Part shown: positions 1 to 6,173 of the stretch, one piece after another | Layout of the letters: each line of letters begins with the position of its first letter | How positions within the stretch are numbered: the first letter of the stretch is position 1 | Source of the DNA: Acidobacteriota bacterium | GTDB lineage: Bacteria; Acidobacteriota; Terriglobia; Bryobacterales; Bryobacteraceae | Direction of reading: 5' to 3' | DNA: 6,173 nt | Assembly (NCBI GenBank): GCA_021788955.1 | Contig: JAJYKC010000169.1 | Span: forward strand, 1 to 6,173 | Made by a program: the position numbers and the translations under genes | Notes under the pieces: generated by a model | Seen by the model: only the letters and a program-made list of their open reading frames with translations | Database searches by the model: none | What the model was told of the DNA's origin: nothing

Positions 1-112
1 CACCGGCTTCGAGGTAGTCGATCAAAGAATCGACGGGCACACGAGTTCCCCGGAAGCACGGCGTGCCTCCTAGGATGTCCGGATCGCTCACGATGACGGA
101 TTCGCGTTCCAT
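1..112 (-). CDS. DUF433 family protein, antitoxin-type (5' part, runs off the left edge)
   Basis: Reading the minus strand from the ATG at 112-110 gives 37 codons, open to the window edge. The translation contains SDPDILGGTPCFRGTRVPVD, the hallmark N-terminal motif of DUF433 (Asp-Pro, then GGxPxxRGTRxPV). Members are usually about 75-110 residues, so roughly the second half lies outside. DUF433 proteins are small winged-helix-like DNA-binding proteins. They are commonly encoded just before a DUF5615 PIN-like toxin and are regarded as the antitoxin of that pair. The toxin gene, if present, would lie further left and cannot be seen. The start is supported by an AAGAGG Shine-Dalgarno six bases upstream (119-124 on the plus strand) and by the lack of an upstream in-frame ATG or GTG in the nearby leader. 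The family assignment is confident; the antitoxin role is known of relatives and inferred here. Confidence 0.85.
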   Translation of the reverse strand, partial: MERESVIVSDPDILGGTPCFRGTRVPVDSLIDYLEAG

Positions 113-118
113 CGAGGA

Positions 119-140
119 CCTCTTCGCCTTCAGTCTATCA
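119..140 (-). promoter_or_regulatory. Leader of the DUF433 gene: Shine-Dalgarno and possible -10 box
   Basis: On the minus strand AAGAGG (119-124) sits six bases before the DUF433 ATG. About 20 bases upstream of that ATG is TGATAGACT (132-140), whose TAGACT could be a -10 hexamer. A matching -35 is weak (TCGCGA at 17-base spacing). The same nine bases recur upstream of the membrane protein gene at 1221-1229. The ribosome site is fairly sure; the promoter is tentative. Confidence 0.4.
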
Positions 141-222
141 GGGCGTGCGAATTGTCGCGAGGTTTGAAACCACCGCATCGGTAACCCGGAATGGATGCAA
201 ACTACTACCCGTCCATGTAAAT

Positions 223-504
223 CTATGAAGTCCAACAGCTTGCGATTTCGGAGCTGTCAACCTGCATGTCAGGGGCGATTTGAGCCATTCTTGGGCCCCG
301 AAGCCCCTTACTTTCCAACTCCACAACTAGCTCTACGCCATTTAATGGGGCCTTTGAACTCCGCTCCGGATCGTCGACCTCCACATTCGTACCGATCCGC
401 AACACTGAGAGTGCCATCAGTAATTCGAACAGCTTCGGCGTTGCCCCTCGCGAATCGTTGCTGCTTTCGTTCAACGTAAACTCGCCTTCCGCCAAGAGTT
501 TCAT
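223..504 (-). CDS. Doubtful hypothetical ORF, 93 codons, in GC-poor DNA
   Basis: I do not recognise this protein. From the ATG at 504-502 the frame stays open to TAG at 225-223. The frame is also open further upstream, to about 771, but that part has a random-looking, proline/serine-rich composition. The 93-residue part looks more protein-like: it opens MKLLAEGEFTLNES, has a hydrophobic stretch around residues 25-37 (LFELLMALSVLRI), then GTNVEVDDPE and VELVVELESKG. No signal peptide, clear domain or catalytic motif is visible. There is no Shine-Dalgarno before the ATG, which argues against an intact gene. The surrounding 300 bases are about 52% GC, well below the neighbours, so this may be the decayed end of an imported gene or simply chance. 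Confidence is low. Confidence 0.2.
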   Translation of the reverse strand: MKLLAEGEFTLNESSNDSRGATPKLFELLMALSVLRIGTNVEVDDPERSSKAPLNGVELVVELESKGLRGPRMAQIAPDMQVDSSEIASCWTS

Positions 505-570
505 GTGGTCGGACAGCTTTGTGCTGCCGAGAGCCAAGGTGGGCCGTGCGCATCCGCGTGCCAGCGGCGG

Positions 571-756
571 CGGTTGATCTGGGATTTCCGGTCGAACCAA
601 GTAATTGTGTGGTGGAAGGGTGGCGGTGCTGTTCCCTGGGGTATTCGGCGAAGTGCTGCGAGTGAGGAAGGCCGCAGATATGCTCTGTCGCCGGACGGCC
701 GGGTGCTGGCGAAAGGGGAGGGCAGCGTAATTCGTTTCTGCCGGGTGCCTCAGTAG
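571..756 (+). pseudogene. Relic of the 3' end of a WD40-like beta-propeller gene
   Basis: The frame through 571-756 ends in TAG (754-756) and reads like the last blades of a WD40/PD40 propeller. RRLIWDFRSNQVIVW near 571-612 matches the 'W-D ... V-x-x-W' strand pattern closing one repeat. YALSPDGRVLAKGEG, followed by VIRFCRVPQ and stop, matches the 'SPDG(R/T)xLAxG ... IRFxRxP' pattern of a final repeat. The intervening residues fit poorly. The frame upstream has only an unsupported ATG at 505 and no propeller-like sequence, and no larger gene leads into it. I therefore read it as the surviving tail of a lost gene. Propeller proteins of this kind are usually extracytoplasmic or scaffold proteins, but no function should be assigned to this remnant. 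Chance resemblance is possible, since only about 60 codons carry the signal. Confidence 0.35.
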
Positions 757-772
757 CGACAAGAGGGCCATC

Positions 773-778
773 TATACT
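773..778 (+). promoter_or_regulatory. Possible -10 box (TATACT) of the broken secreted-protein gene
   Basis: TATACT lies 11 bases before the ATG at 790 and matches TATAAT at five of six positions. No convincing -35 hexamer is seen at 16-18 bases upstream. If it is used, the leader would be extremely short. It may be a relic along with the gene it serves. Confidence 0.25.
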
Positions 779-789
779 AACTGCATCAA

Positions 790-1174
790 ATGAAACGCGC
801 GGTTACGGTGCTTGCAATGCTCGCCGGCGCGGTCGCAATGGGGCGCGGGGCGACGCCTCAAGATGCGTACTGTGCCTTCGAGGTGACGGATGCGCGCGGC
901 GGAGCAAGATTGTGCGACGCGCCTGCGGGGCTGCCAGTGTGGAATACCTTATGCCTTACTGGTCGTAGACCCGCCGCGTGTATCTAAACGTATGAAAGCT
1001 GTAGCGGCGAGGAGCGACCGGTTCGGGAGGATCCTCCGGTTCGTTCGCTACGGGGAAGCGGTGAGCGGACGCGTGGCAAAAGAGGGCTACTCCAGCCAAG
1101 ACGTCAACCGGGTCTGCCGGTCCGGCGGTCCGTCTCGGGCGAAGGTTACGGTTGTGATGCGCGCCGTGCGGTAG
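790..1174 (+). pseudogene. Broken gene for a secreted carboxypeptidase-regulatory-like repeat protein
   Basis: The first frame (790-987, 65 codons) starts with a clear signal peptide, MKRAVTVLAMLAGAVAMG. It continues with CAFEV and then TDARGGARLCDAP, the end of a beta-sandwich repeat of the carboxypeptidase-regulatory (CarbopepD_reg) kind. After that the sense moves between frames. PYWS-stop-TRRVYLN is read around 954-989 in another frame, with TAG at 966-968. YESCSGEE follows at 991-1014, back in the first frame. Finally DRFGRILRFVRYGEAVSGRV, KEGY and a Cys-containing tail are read in the third frame to TAG at 1172-1174. The order (signal peptide, repeat, Cys, 'D-x-GR ... G-x-V-x-G-x-V-x-KEGY' repeat, stop) is that of one secreted protein. 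It appears to have suffered frameshifts and internal deletions; one repeat core between CAFEV and TDARG, and another before SDRFGR, seem to be missing. The reconstruction is by eye from recalled relatives. Confidence 0.5.
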
Positions 1175-1200
1175 GTAGAGGCCCGGCGCGGAGCAGCAGC

Positions 1201-1229
1201 TTCGAAGCCCCGCGGTTGGATGATAGACT
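1201..1229 (+). promoter_or_regulatory. Possible promoter of the membrane protein gene
   Basis: TTCGAA (1201-1206) and TAGACT (1224-1229) are separated by 17 bases, the ideal spacing. The -35 is poor (three of six matches) and the -10 fair. The -10 lies within TGATAGACT, identical to nine bases upstream of the DUF433 gene. Transcription would start near 1236, leaving a leader of about 55 bases before the ATG at 1290. No strong Shine-Dalgarno is seen in that leader. Confidence 0.3.
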
Positions 1230-1289
1230 TGGCAACGGGCAGCAGCCCTTCACGCGTAATTTCCCGGACTGCTGCCGGCACGCACAACC

Positions 1290-2354
1290 ATGATTGCCAC
1301 AGCCGTGAAAGCACAGGCCAGCCCGTATTGGTGGGGCTTGGCTGCGGCCGGCGTGGCTGTCGCTTATCCGTTCACGGTGTTGCCGGTTTTTCTGGCAGCA
1401 CATATGCCGTCGTCGGCCGGGCAGGTTTTGCTGTTTACGCTGGCCGCAGCTTTGGTATTCGCGTTTCCGGCGTGCGGAGTGTGGCTGCTGGTTCGAACTT
1501 CGGGAGAGGCCACCGAGCGGGCGCTGGTTCGGCGCGGGCTGGGGATCCTTTTGATCCTCACCCCGGTGCTTCGCGTGTTTTCCGGCATCGTGTCGGCGGT
1601 GGTGCATATTCCGGACAAGAGCACCTTGGTTTGGTTTTCTCTGTGGGCGGCGATCGCCGCTGTGATGTTGTGGCGCATCGCTCATCCGGCGCCGATGTTT
1701 TCTGCTAGGGTGGTCTCGAAAATCAAGTTCGTGCATGCGGTAAGCGCGATCGCGATCGGGCTTTTCATCCTGGCGCACCTAGCCACGAACCTGACGATCC
1801 TCAAGAGCCCCGAAACATATACCTGGTCCGCTTCACTGCTTCGCCTGGCCTATCGCACGCCGGTCGCCGAACCGATCCTGATCGGGTTGCTGATTTTGCA
1901 AGTGATCACGGGCCTCGCGATGGGGGCGGAGGCCTTCACGCGGCGTGGGTCGGCCGAGTACCTGATTCAGTTGGCCTGCGGCGTGTATAGCGTGGTTTTC
2001 CTGGGATCGCACACACTCGCCATTGCGGTGCTGGGACGGGAGTTGTTAAATCGCGGTCCCGATTTCACGTATGCTTCGTCGGGTCCGGGCGGTTTGCTTT
2101 CGAACCCGGACGGCGTTTTCCTTGCGCCCTATTACTGCCTTTCGGTGATGGCTTTTTTTACGCACCTCTCGCGGCCGTTGCGGTTGTGGGTGATGCGCAT
2201 GGCGACCAGCGGCACCGCACGGCGGAGTTCGTATGCGTTGGTGGGTATCGGTGGCGTGGTTGCGGCGGCGCTCCTCATCGGGCTTTGTACGCCGATGATT
2301 ACGACACATGGACCGCATCAGTTTCCGGTGGCTCAGCGGGTAAGCCGGCGGTGA
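1290..2354 (+). CDS. Polytopic membrane protein; C-terminal half resembles SdhC-type cytochrome b
   Basis: This 354-residue protein has about nine hydrophobic helices, near residues 14-37, 45-68, 83-105, 112-131, 147-170, 193-213, 226-249, 276-294 and 315-336. The last five resemble a five-helix succinate dehydrogenase/fumarate reductase cytochrome b unit. Helix V carries H149 and H163 in FVHAVSAI...LAHLATN, helix VI follows YRTPVAEP and holds LQVITGLAMG, helix VII has H241 and helix VIII has APYYCLSVMAFFTHLSR with H292. These His are candidate haem b ligands. The fold assignment and haem binding are inference; no flavoprotein or iron-sulfur subunit is encoded nearby. The first four helices I cannot assign. 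The ATG at 1290 is chosen because it precedes helix I and no earlier in-frame start is close; the ribosome site is weak. The gene stands alone, convergent with the toxin-antitoxin operon. The coding call is firm; the function is unknown. Confidence 0.85.
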   Translation: MIATAVKAQASPYWWGLAAAGVAVAYPFTVLPVFLAAHMPSSAGQVLLFTLAAALVFAFPACGVWLLVRTSGEATERALVRRGLGILLILTPVLRVFSGIVSAVVHIPDKSTLVWFSLWAAIAAVMLWRIAHPAPMFSARVVSKIKFVHAVSAIAIGLFILAHLATNLTILKSPETYTWSASLLRLAYRTPVAEPILIGLLILQVITGLAMGAEAFTRRGSAEYLIQLACGVYSVVFLGSHTLAIAVLGRELLNRGPDFTYASSGPGGLLSNPDGVFLAPYYCLSVMAFFTHLSRPLRLWVMRMATSGTARRSSYALVGIGGVVAAALLIGLCTPMITTHGPHQFPVAQRVSRR

Positions 2355-2364
2355 GCGGGGCACG

Positions 2365-2391
2365 GTTGTAATCCACAACGCGGCGCCGCGT
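2365..2391 (+). terminator. Possible terminator structure after the membrane protein gene
   Basis: Just past the stop are two adjacent inverted repeats. GTTGT and ACAAC pair around AATCC (2365-2379), and ACGCGGCGCCGCGT (2378-2391) is a perfect 14-base palindrome. They overlap by two bases, so only one can form fully. No T-run follows directly; a run of six T lies at 2496-2501 without a clear stem before it. This could be a weak or factor-dependent terminator, or only GC-rich coincidence. I see no gene in 2355-2516. Confidence 0.25.
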
Positions 2392-2516
2392 CGCTGAGGA
2401 TCGGTGCGCGCTGACGGCTGGTGCGATCACGCGGTGGAAGCCGCCAAACACCTCGCCGCCTTCGAGCAACCCTCCGCGTCCCGGTTGTGAAGTGCTTTTT
2501 TCGAGCTTGGCCTGCC

Positions 2517-2876
2517 TCAACTGGCCTTCCGCAGGACGTCTTCTACCGCTTCGGGGTGTTTGGCAATCACGGCTAGCAGCACTCTCGTTGGGGCATCCGG
2601 GCGCGCCCGGCCCTGTTCCCAATTCCGCAGAGTGGCGGGCGGAAAGCCAAACTTGGCCGCGAACTGCGCTTGGCTCAGGCCCATCTTCGTGCGGACTTTG
2701 CGCACATCGACTTCGGGTACCCGGACCAGAGTGACCCGTACGTCCTGGTTCTCGCCGCGCGTCCAGGCGATTGCCTGCTCCAGCCCTTCGACGATCCGCG
2801 CGCCAACGGTGGGCCGCTCGTTAGGCGCGCGCCCCGGCGCCTTTGCCGCCCGCTTGGATTTCGACTTCGTGTTCAT
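2517..2876 (-). CDS. HTH (XRE/HigA-like) antitoxin of the type II toxin-antitoxin pair
   Basis: This 119-residue protein neutralises the toxin encoded just upstream and probably represses their shared promoter. Its N-terminus is Lys/Arg-rich and probably flexible (residues 1-20). The middle (about 22-55) probably binds the toxin, and the C-terminal helix-turn-helix spans about 57-110. The HTH shows VRTKMGLSQAQFAAKFGFPP then TLRNWEQGRARPD, the standard XRE helices 2-3 with W86 and the 'EQGRxxP' turn, followed by the conserved RVLLAVIAKHPEAV. The start is well supported: AGGAGGA (2881-2887) stands four bases before the ATG, inside the toxin gene, and ATGA overlaps the toxin stop. This implies translational coupling. 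The domain arrangement matches YiaG/HigA-type antitoxins partnered with RelE-like toxins. Family assignment is confident; autorepression is inferred from the operator at 3247-3261. Confidence 0.93.
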   Translation of the reverse strand: MNTKSKSKRAAKAPGRAPNERPTVGARIVEGLEQAIAWTRGENQDVRVTLVRVPEVDVRKVRTKMGLSQAQFAAKFGFPPATLRNWEQGRARPDAPTRVLLAVIAKHPEAVEDVLRKAS

Positions 2877-3220
2877 CGTGTCCTCCTGTATTTGACTGGA
2901 TAGCCAGCCACCAGGACTGCAATCAAACGCTTCATGGCGTTGCGCTCGGCCATGGTGAGGTTCGCTTTCTCGTTCTTGCCGTAGGCAGCCAGCAGGAATA
3001 TAGGCAAGCTCTCGCCATGGAAATAGTAAATGACGCGGGCGCCGCCGCGCTTCCCTCGGCCAGCTAAGGCCCAACGGATCTTTCGAACTCCCCCGGTGTC
3101 CGGAATTACTGCCCCGGCTTCCGGGTTCGCGCCCACGAACACCACGAGTTCTTCGCGCTCCGAGTCCGACATCAGGGGCTTCATGTCCTTCAGGAACCGG
3201 GCGGTCTCCACGACCGTCAT
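2873..3220 (-). CDS. RelE/HigB-like toxin of the type II toxin-antitoxin pair
   Basis: This 115-residue protein belongs to the RelE/ParE superfamily, whose RelE and HigB members are ribosome-dependent mRNA-cleaving toxins. Visible family signatures are VETARFLKD at the N-terminus, NPEAGAVIPDTGGVRKIRW (residues 32-50), GRGKRGGARVIYYFH (54-68) and LLAAYGKNEKANLTMAERN (76-94). The basic residues in the central strands (R45, K46, R49, R55, K57, R58, R62) are the likely RNA-contacting and catalytic set; I cannot name the catalytic one. The start MTVVETARFLKD is chosen because relatives begin there. An in-frame ATG at 3235-3233 would add five residues (MAEAP) and lies almost at the predicted transcript start. 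The gene ends in a four-base overlap with the antitoxin, in the toxin-first order typical of higBA. Activity is inferred from family membership. Confidence 0.92.
   Translation of the reverse strand: MTVVETARFLKDMKPLMSDSEREELVVFVGANPEAGAVIPDTGGVRKIRWALAGRGKRGGARVIYYFHGESLPIFLLAAYGKNEKANLTMAERNAMKRLIAVLVAGYPVKYRRTR
2881..2887 (-). promoter_or_regulatory. Strong Shine-Dalgarno of the antitoxin gene
   Basis: The minus strand reads AGGAGGA, then CACG, then ATG. It is the best ribosome site in the window and is far stronger than that of the toxin. This would favour excess antitoxin synthesis from the shared mRNA, as expected for toxin-antitoxin operons. Confidence 0.85.
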
Positions 3221-3242
3221 TGGCGCTTCCGCCATTTCATCT

Positions 3243-3272
3243 ACTATACGCAATTTGCGTAGTGGTTCACAA
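3243..3272 (-). promoter_or_regulatory. Promoter of the toxin-antitoxin operon
   Basis: On the minus strand TTGTGA (3267-3272) and TATAGT (3243-3248) are separated by 18 bases. The -10 matches TATAAT at five of six positions and the -35 matches TTGACA at four of six. Transcription should start near 3235-3237, giving about 15 untranslated bases before the toxin ATG at 3220, or none before the ATG at 3235. The promoter sits in the 110-base gap after accC, so the pair can be expressed independently of the acc operon. Confidence 0.6.
3247..3261. promoter_or_regulatory. Palindromic operator in the toxin-antitoxin promoter
   Basis: TACGCAATTTGCGTA is a perfect seven-base inverted repeat about a single central base. 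It lies in the spacer between the -35 and -10 boxes and overlaps the first two bases of the -10. A repressor dimer bound here would block RNA polymerase. The HTH antitoxin encoded by the second gene is the natural candidate, since antitoxins of this class autorepress at such palindromes. The palindrome is seen directly; its recognition by this antitoxin is inferred. Confidence 0.65.
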
Positions 3273-3314
3273 TGCTGCCGTGGCAAAGCACTCGCGTAGG
3301 GAGCGGCAGCGGTG

Positions 3315-3330
3315 GAGCGGGCCCGCCCGC

Positions 3331-3332
<2 letters not shown>
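3315..3332 (-). terminator. Hairpin at the end of accC, possible terminator
   Basis: GAGCGGGC and GCCCGCTC form a perfect eight-base inverted repeat separated by two bases (or a seven-base stem with a four-base loop). It overlaps the accC stop codon at 3331-3333 and precedes the toxin-antitoxin promoter on the same strand. No T-run follows on the minus strand, so it would be a factor-assisted or leaky terminator rather than a classical intrinsic one. Confidence 0.4.
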
Positions 3333-4686
<1,354 letters not shown>

Positions 4687-4699
4687 CGTTGGTATCCGC

Positions 4700-5158
4700 T
4701 CAGGAACGGGGCCGGATGGCGAAGAGGGCTTCGCCGTACTCGACGGGGCGGCCGTTTTCCATCAGCTTGGCGACGACGGTGCCGCTGACTTCGGCTTCGA
4801 TTTCGTTCATGAGTTTCATGGATTCGATGATGCAGAGCACGTGGCCGGGCTCGACGCTGTCGCCGACCTTGACGAAGGGAGGCGCGCCGGGGGAAGGGGA
4901 GTCGTAGTAGGTGCCGACGATGGGGGATTTCACGAGCGTCGAATCTTGTGGGGCGCCGTTGGGGGCGGGTGCAGTGGCAGCGGTGTGTACGGGCGCCACG
5001 GCGGCGGCGGGCGAGTGCGAGGGAACGGCGACGAAGGTTTCGTTGGAGGCGCCGCGGGCCTGGATACGGACCCGGTTTTCTCCGCGCTGCACTTCGAGTT
5101 CGGCGATTCCGGACTCGATGACGAGCTGGATCAGTTGCTTGATGTCTTCGTTGGACAT
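4700..5158 (-). CDS. accB: Biotin carboxyl carrier protein of acetyl-CoA carboxylase
   Basis: This 152-residue protein carries biotin between biotin carboxylase and the carboxyltransferase. The N-terminal segment ([20 protein letters not shown], residues 6-25) is the conserved BCCP helix-strand region. An Ala/Pro-rich flexible linker spans about 42-72, and the C-terminal biotinyl domain runs from about 74 to 150. The domain keeps [18 protein letters not shown], including the protruding thumb typical of bacterial BCCP. Biotin is attached to K115 in ESMKLMNEI, a variant of the E. coli EAMKMMNQI. The ATG is one base past the stop of the upstream peptidase gene; an in-frame TAA just upstream excludes a longer form. 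The AAGGAG on this strand is about 16 bases upstream, too far for normal spacing, so translational coupling to the peptidase gene is likely. Confidence 0.97.
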   Translation of the reverse strand: MSNEDIKQLIQLVIESGIAELEVQRGENRVRIQARGASNETFVAVPSHSPAAAVAPVHTAATAPAPNGAPQDSTLVKSPIVGTYYDSPSPGAPPFVKVGDSVEPGHVLCIIESMKLMNEIEAEVSGTVVAKLMENGRPVEYGEALFAIRPRS

Positions 5159-5159
5159 G

Positions 5160-6173
5160 CTAAAGGGAAATTAACTCCTTGGAGGTTGGCGTTAGCGTTT
5201 CGTGTCCGGAAGGGGTAACGAGGACGGTGTCCTCGATCCGGACGCCGCCGAGGCCCTCAATGTAAGCGCCGGGTTCGATGGTGATAACCATTCCGGCCGC
5301 GAGCACGGTAGTGTCTTTGGCGCCGATGCGGGGCGCTTCGTGAATTTCGAGGCCGAGGCCATGGCCGGTGGAGTGGACGAAGGCCGGGCCGAGGCCGTGG
5401 GCTTTGAGCACTTTTCTGGCCTGGCCGTCGACGTAAGCGGCGGTGACGCCGGGGCGTACGGCAGCGGTGGCGGCCTGCTGCGCTTCGAGGACGGCGCGAT
5501 AGATCGTGCGAAGTTTCGCGGGTGCGCGGCCGACGGCGAAGACACGTGTCATGTCGCTCGAGTAGCCGTCCTGGCACGCGCCCATATCTATCAATAGTAG
5601 ATGATTGGCGATTATCGGCTGCGGTCCTGGCTCGGCGTGAGGCAGGGCGGAGCGGGGGCCGGCGGCGACGATGGTGTCGAAGGCGGCTTTTTCGGCGCCG
5701 TGGCGGCGCTGCTGGTATTCGAGTTCGGCGGCGATGTCGCGCTCGGTGACGCCGGGGCGTACGACGGGAAGGGCGGCATCGAGGGCGAGGGAGTTGGTGA
5801 GGACGCTGCGGCGGATGAAGGCGATTTCGTCCGGGGATTTCACCATGCGGAGTTCCTCGACGAGGGGGCCCAGCGGGGAGAGGGTGACGGTGCGGCCGAG
5901 CGAGTCGCGGAGGGTCGAGTAGTCGCTGAAGAGCATGCGGCCGGATTCGAAGCCGATGCGGCGCCAGTGTCTGCGGGCGGCGAGTTTGGCGGCGGCGCGG
6001 CTTAAGGGGCCGCGGGCGATGCGGACGGGGCAGGAGGACTGTTCGCCGGCCTGGATGGTGTAGCGGGGATCGGTGAACAGGGTCAGGCCGGAGCGGGCGA
6101 CGACGGCGAGGCCGTTGCTGCCGGTGAAGCCGGTGAGGTAGCGGACGTTGGCGGGCGCGGAGACGAAGAAGGC
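5160..6173 (-). CDS. pepP: Xaa-Pro aminopeptidase, M24 family (5' end beyond the right edge)
   Basis: 337 codons are present before TAG at 5162-5160, and the frame is open to the edge. Relatives of about 350-360 residues suggest that only some 15-25 N-terminal residues are missing. The visible start (FFVSAPANVRYLTGFTGSNG, then FTDPRY) is the creatinase-type N-terminal domain. The M24 'pita-bread' catalytic domain follows from about ELRMVKSPDEIAFIRRS. All five dinuclear-metal ligands are in place: Asp in LLIDMGA, Asp in SSDMTRVF, His in STGHGLG, Glu in ITIEPGAY and Glu in GGVRIEDTV, with HEAPR between the His and the first Glu. It should remove an N-terminal residue preceding proline from peptides in the cytosol, probably with manganese. 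The ATG at 5936 is an internal Met, not the start. The gene leads directly into accB, as in pepP-(efp)-accBC clusters. The prolidase/aminopeptidase distinction rests on neighbourhood and length. Confidence 0.93.
   Translation of the reverse strand, partial: AFFVSAPANVRYLTGFTGSNGLAVVARSGLTLFTDPRYTIQAGEQSSCPVRIARGPLSRAAAKLAARRHWRRIGFESGRMLFSDYSTLRDSLGRTVTLSPLGPLVEELRMVKSPDEIAFIRRSVLTNSLALDAALPVVRPGVTERDIAAELEYQQRRHGAEKAAFDTIVAAGPRSALPHAEPGPQPIIANHLLLIDMGACQDGYSSDMTRVFAVGRAPAKLRTIYRAVLEAQQAATAAVRPGVTAAYVDGQARKVLKAHGLGPAFVHSTGHGLGLEIHEAPRIGAKDTTVLAAGMVITIEPGAYIEGLGGVRIEDTVLVTPSGHETLTPTSKELISL

Noticed and set aside
1001..1051. Imperfect hairpin (GTAGCG...CGCTAC with GGAG/CTCC inside, plus the palindrome GGAGGATCCTCC)
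   Set aside because: It lies inside the broken secreted-protein gene, where both neighbouring segments read as former coding sequence, and the stem needs bulges. Not enough to call a structured RNA.
1187..1214. CGCGG...CCGCG stem around GCTTCGAAGC as a riboswitch or terminator
   Set aside because: It is short, GC-driven, has no T-run and resembles no riboswitch consensus. It also overlaps the possible -35 of the membrane protein gene.
1146..1778. 210-codon minus-strand frame opposite the membrane protein start
   Set aside because: It is Arg/His/Gln-rich with no domain and runs antisense to a clearly membrane-spanning protein.
2046..2622. Minus-strand frames spanning the membrane protein end and the gap 2355-2516
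   Set aside because: They are antisense or out of frame with well-supported genes, and nothing recognisable appears in the gap.
2877..3074. Upstream extension of the antitoxin frame inside the toxin gene
   Set aside because: The ATG at 2876 has a strong Shine-Dalgarno and the standard ATGA overlap; the upstream residues are the toxin gene read in another frame.
5202..6005. Long plus-strand frames opposite pepP
   Set aside because: They are shadows of the M24 peptidase gene, which has all its metal ligands, and they have a low-complexity Gly/Ala/Arg composition.

Overview
The window is a high-GC bacterial chromosome segment. GC is roughly 65-70% in the right-hand genes and about 52% (hand count) in the stretch around 181-480. 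Gene content and style suggest an acidobacterium of the Solibacter/Bryobacter type: a pepP-accB-accC cluster, RelE/HigA and DUF433 antitoxin-type modules, and a decayed secreted protein with carboxypeptidase-regulatory-like repeats. That placement is inference from recalled family style, not a search result.

Layout, left to right. (1) 1-112, minus: the start of a DUF433 antitoxin-type protein that runs off the left edge. (2) About 113-1289: no intact, confidently recognised gene. It holds a doubtful 93-codon minus-strand ORF in GC-poor DNA (223-504), the apparent 3' tail of a WD40-like beta-propeller gene (about 571-756, plus), and a broken gene for a secreted protein (790-1174, plus) whose parts can be read only by moving between frames. 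(3) 1290-2354, plus: an intact membrane protein of about nine helices. Its last five helices resemble the succinate dehydrogenase/fumarate reductase cytochrome b fold. (4) 2517-3272, minus: a complete type II toxin-antitoxin operon, with RelE/HigB-like toxin first and HTH antitoxin second. The two overlap by ATGA, and a near-consensus promoter is filled by a perfect 15-bp palindrome. (5) 3331-6173, minus: biotin carboxylase (accC), biotin carboxyl carrier protein (accB) and a Xaa-Pro aminopeptidase cut by the right edge, tightly packed as one operon transcribed pepP, accB, accC.

How they work together. AccB and AccC form the biotin carboxylase half of acetyl-CoA carboxylase, the first committed step of fatty acid synthesis. 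The carboxyltransferase subunits (accA, accD) are not in the window. The upstream M24 peptidase is the usual pepP neighbour of accBC, but the efp gene that often sits between them is absent. The toxin-antitoxin pair lies just downstream of accC on the same strand, with its own promoter and probable autoregulatory operator. I saw no tRNA, rRNA, CRISPR array, transposase or insertion sequence. The nearest thing to an undescribed element is the membrane protein with an SdhC-like half and no oxidoreductase partner in view. The best-defined regulatory element is the toxin-antitoxin operator.
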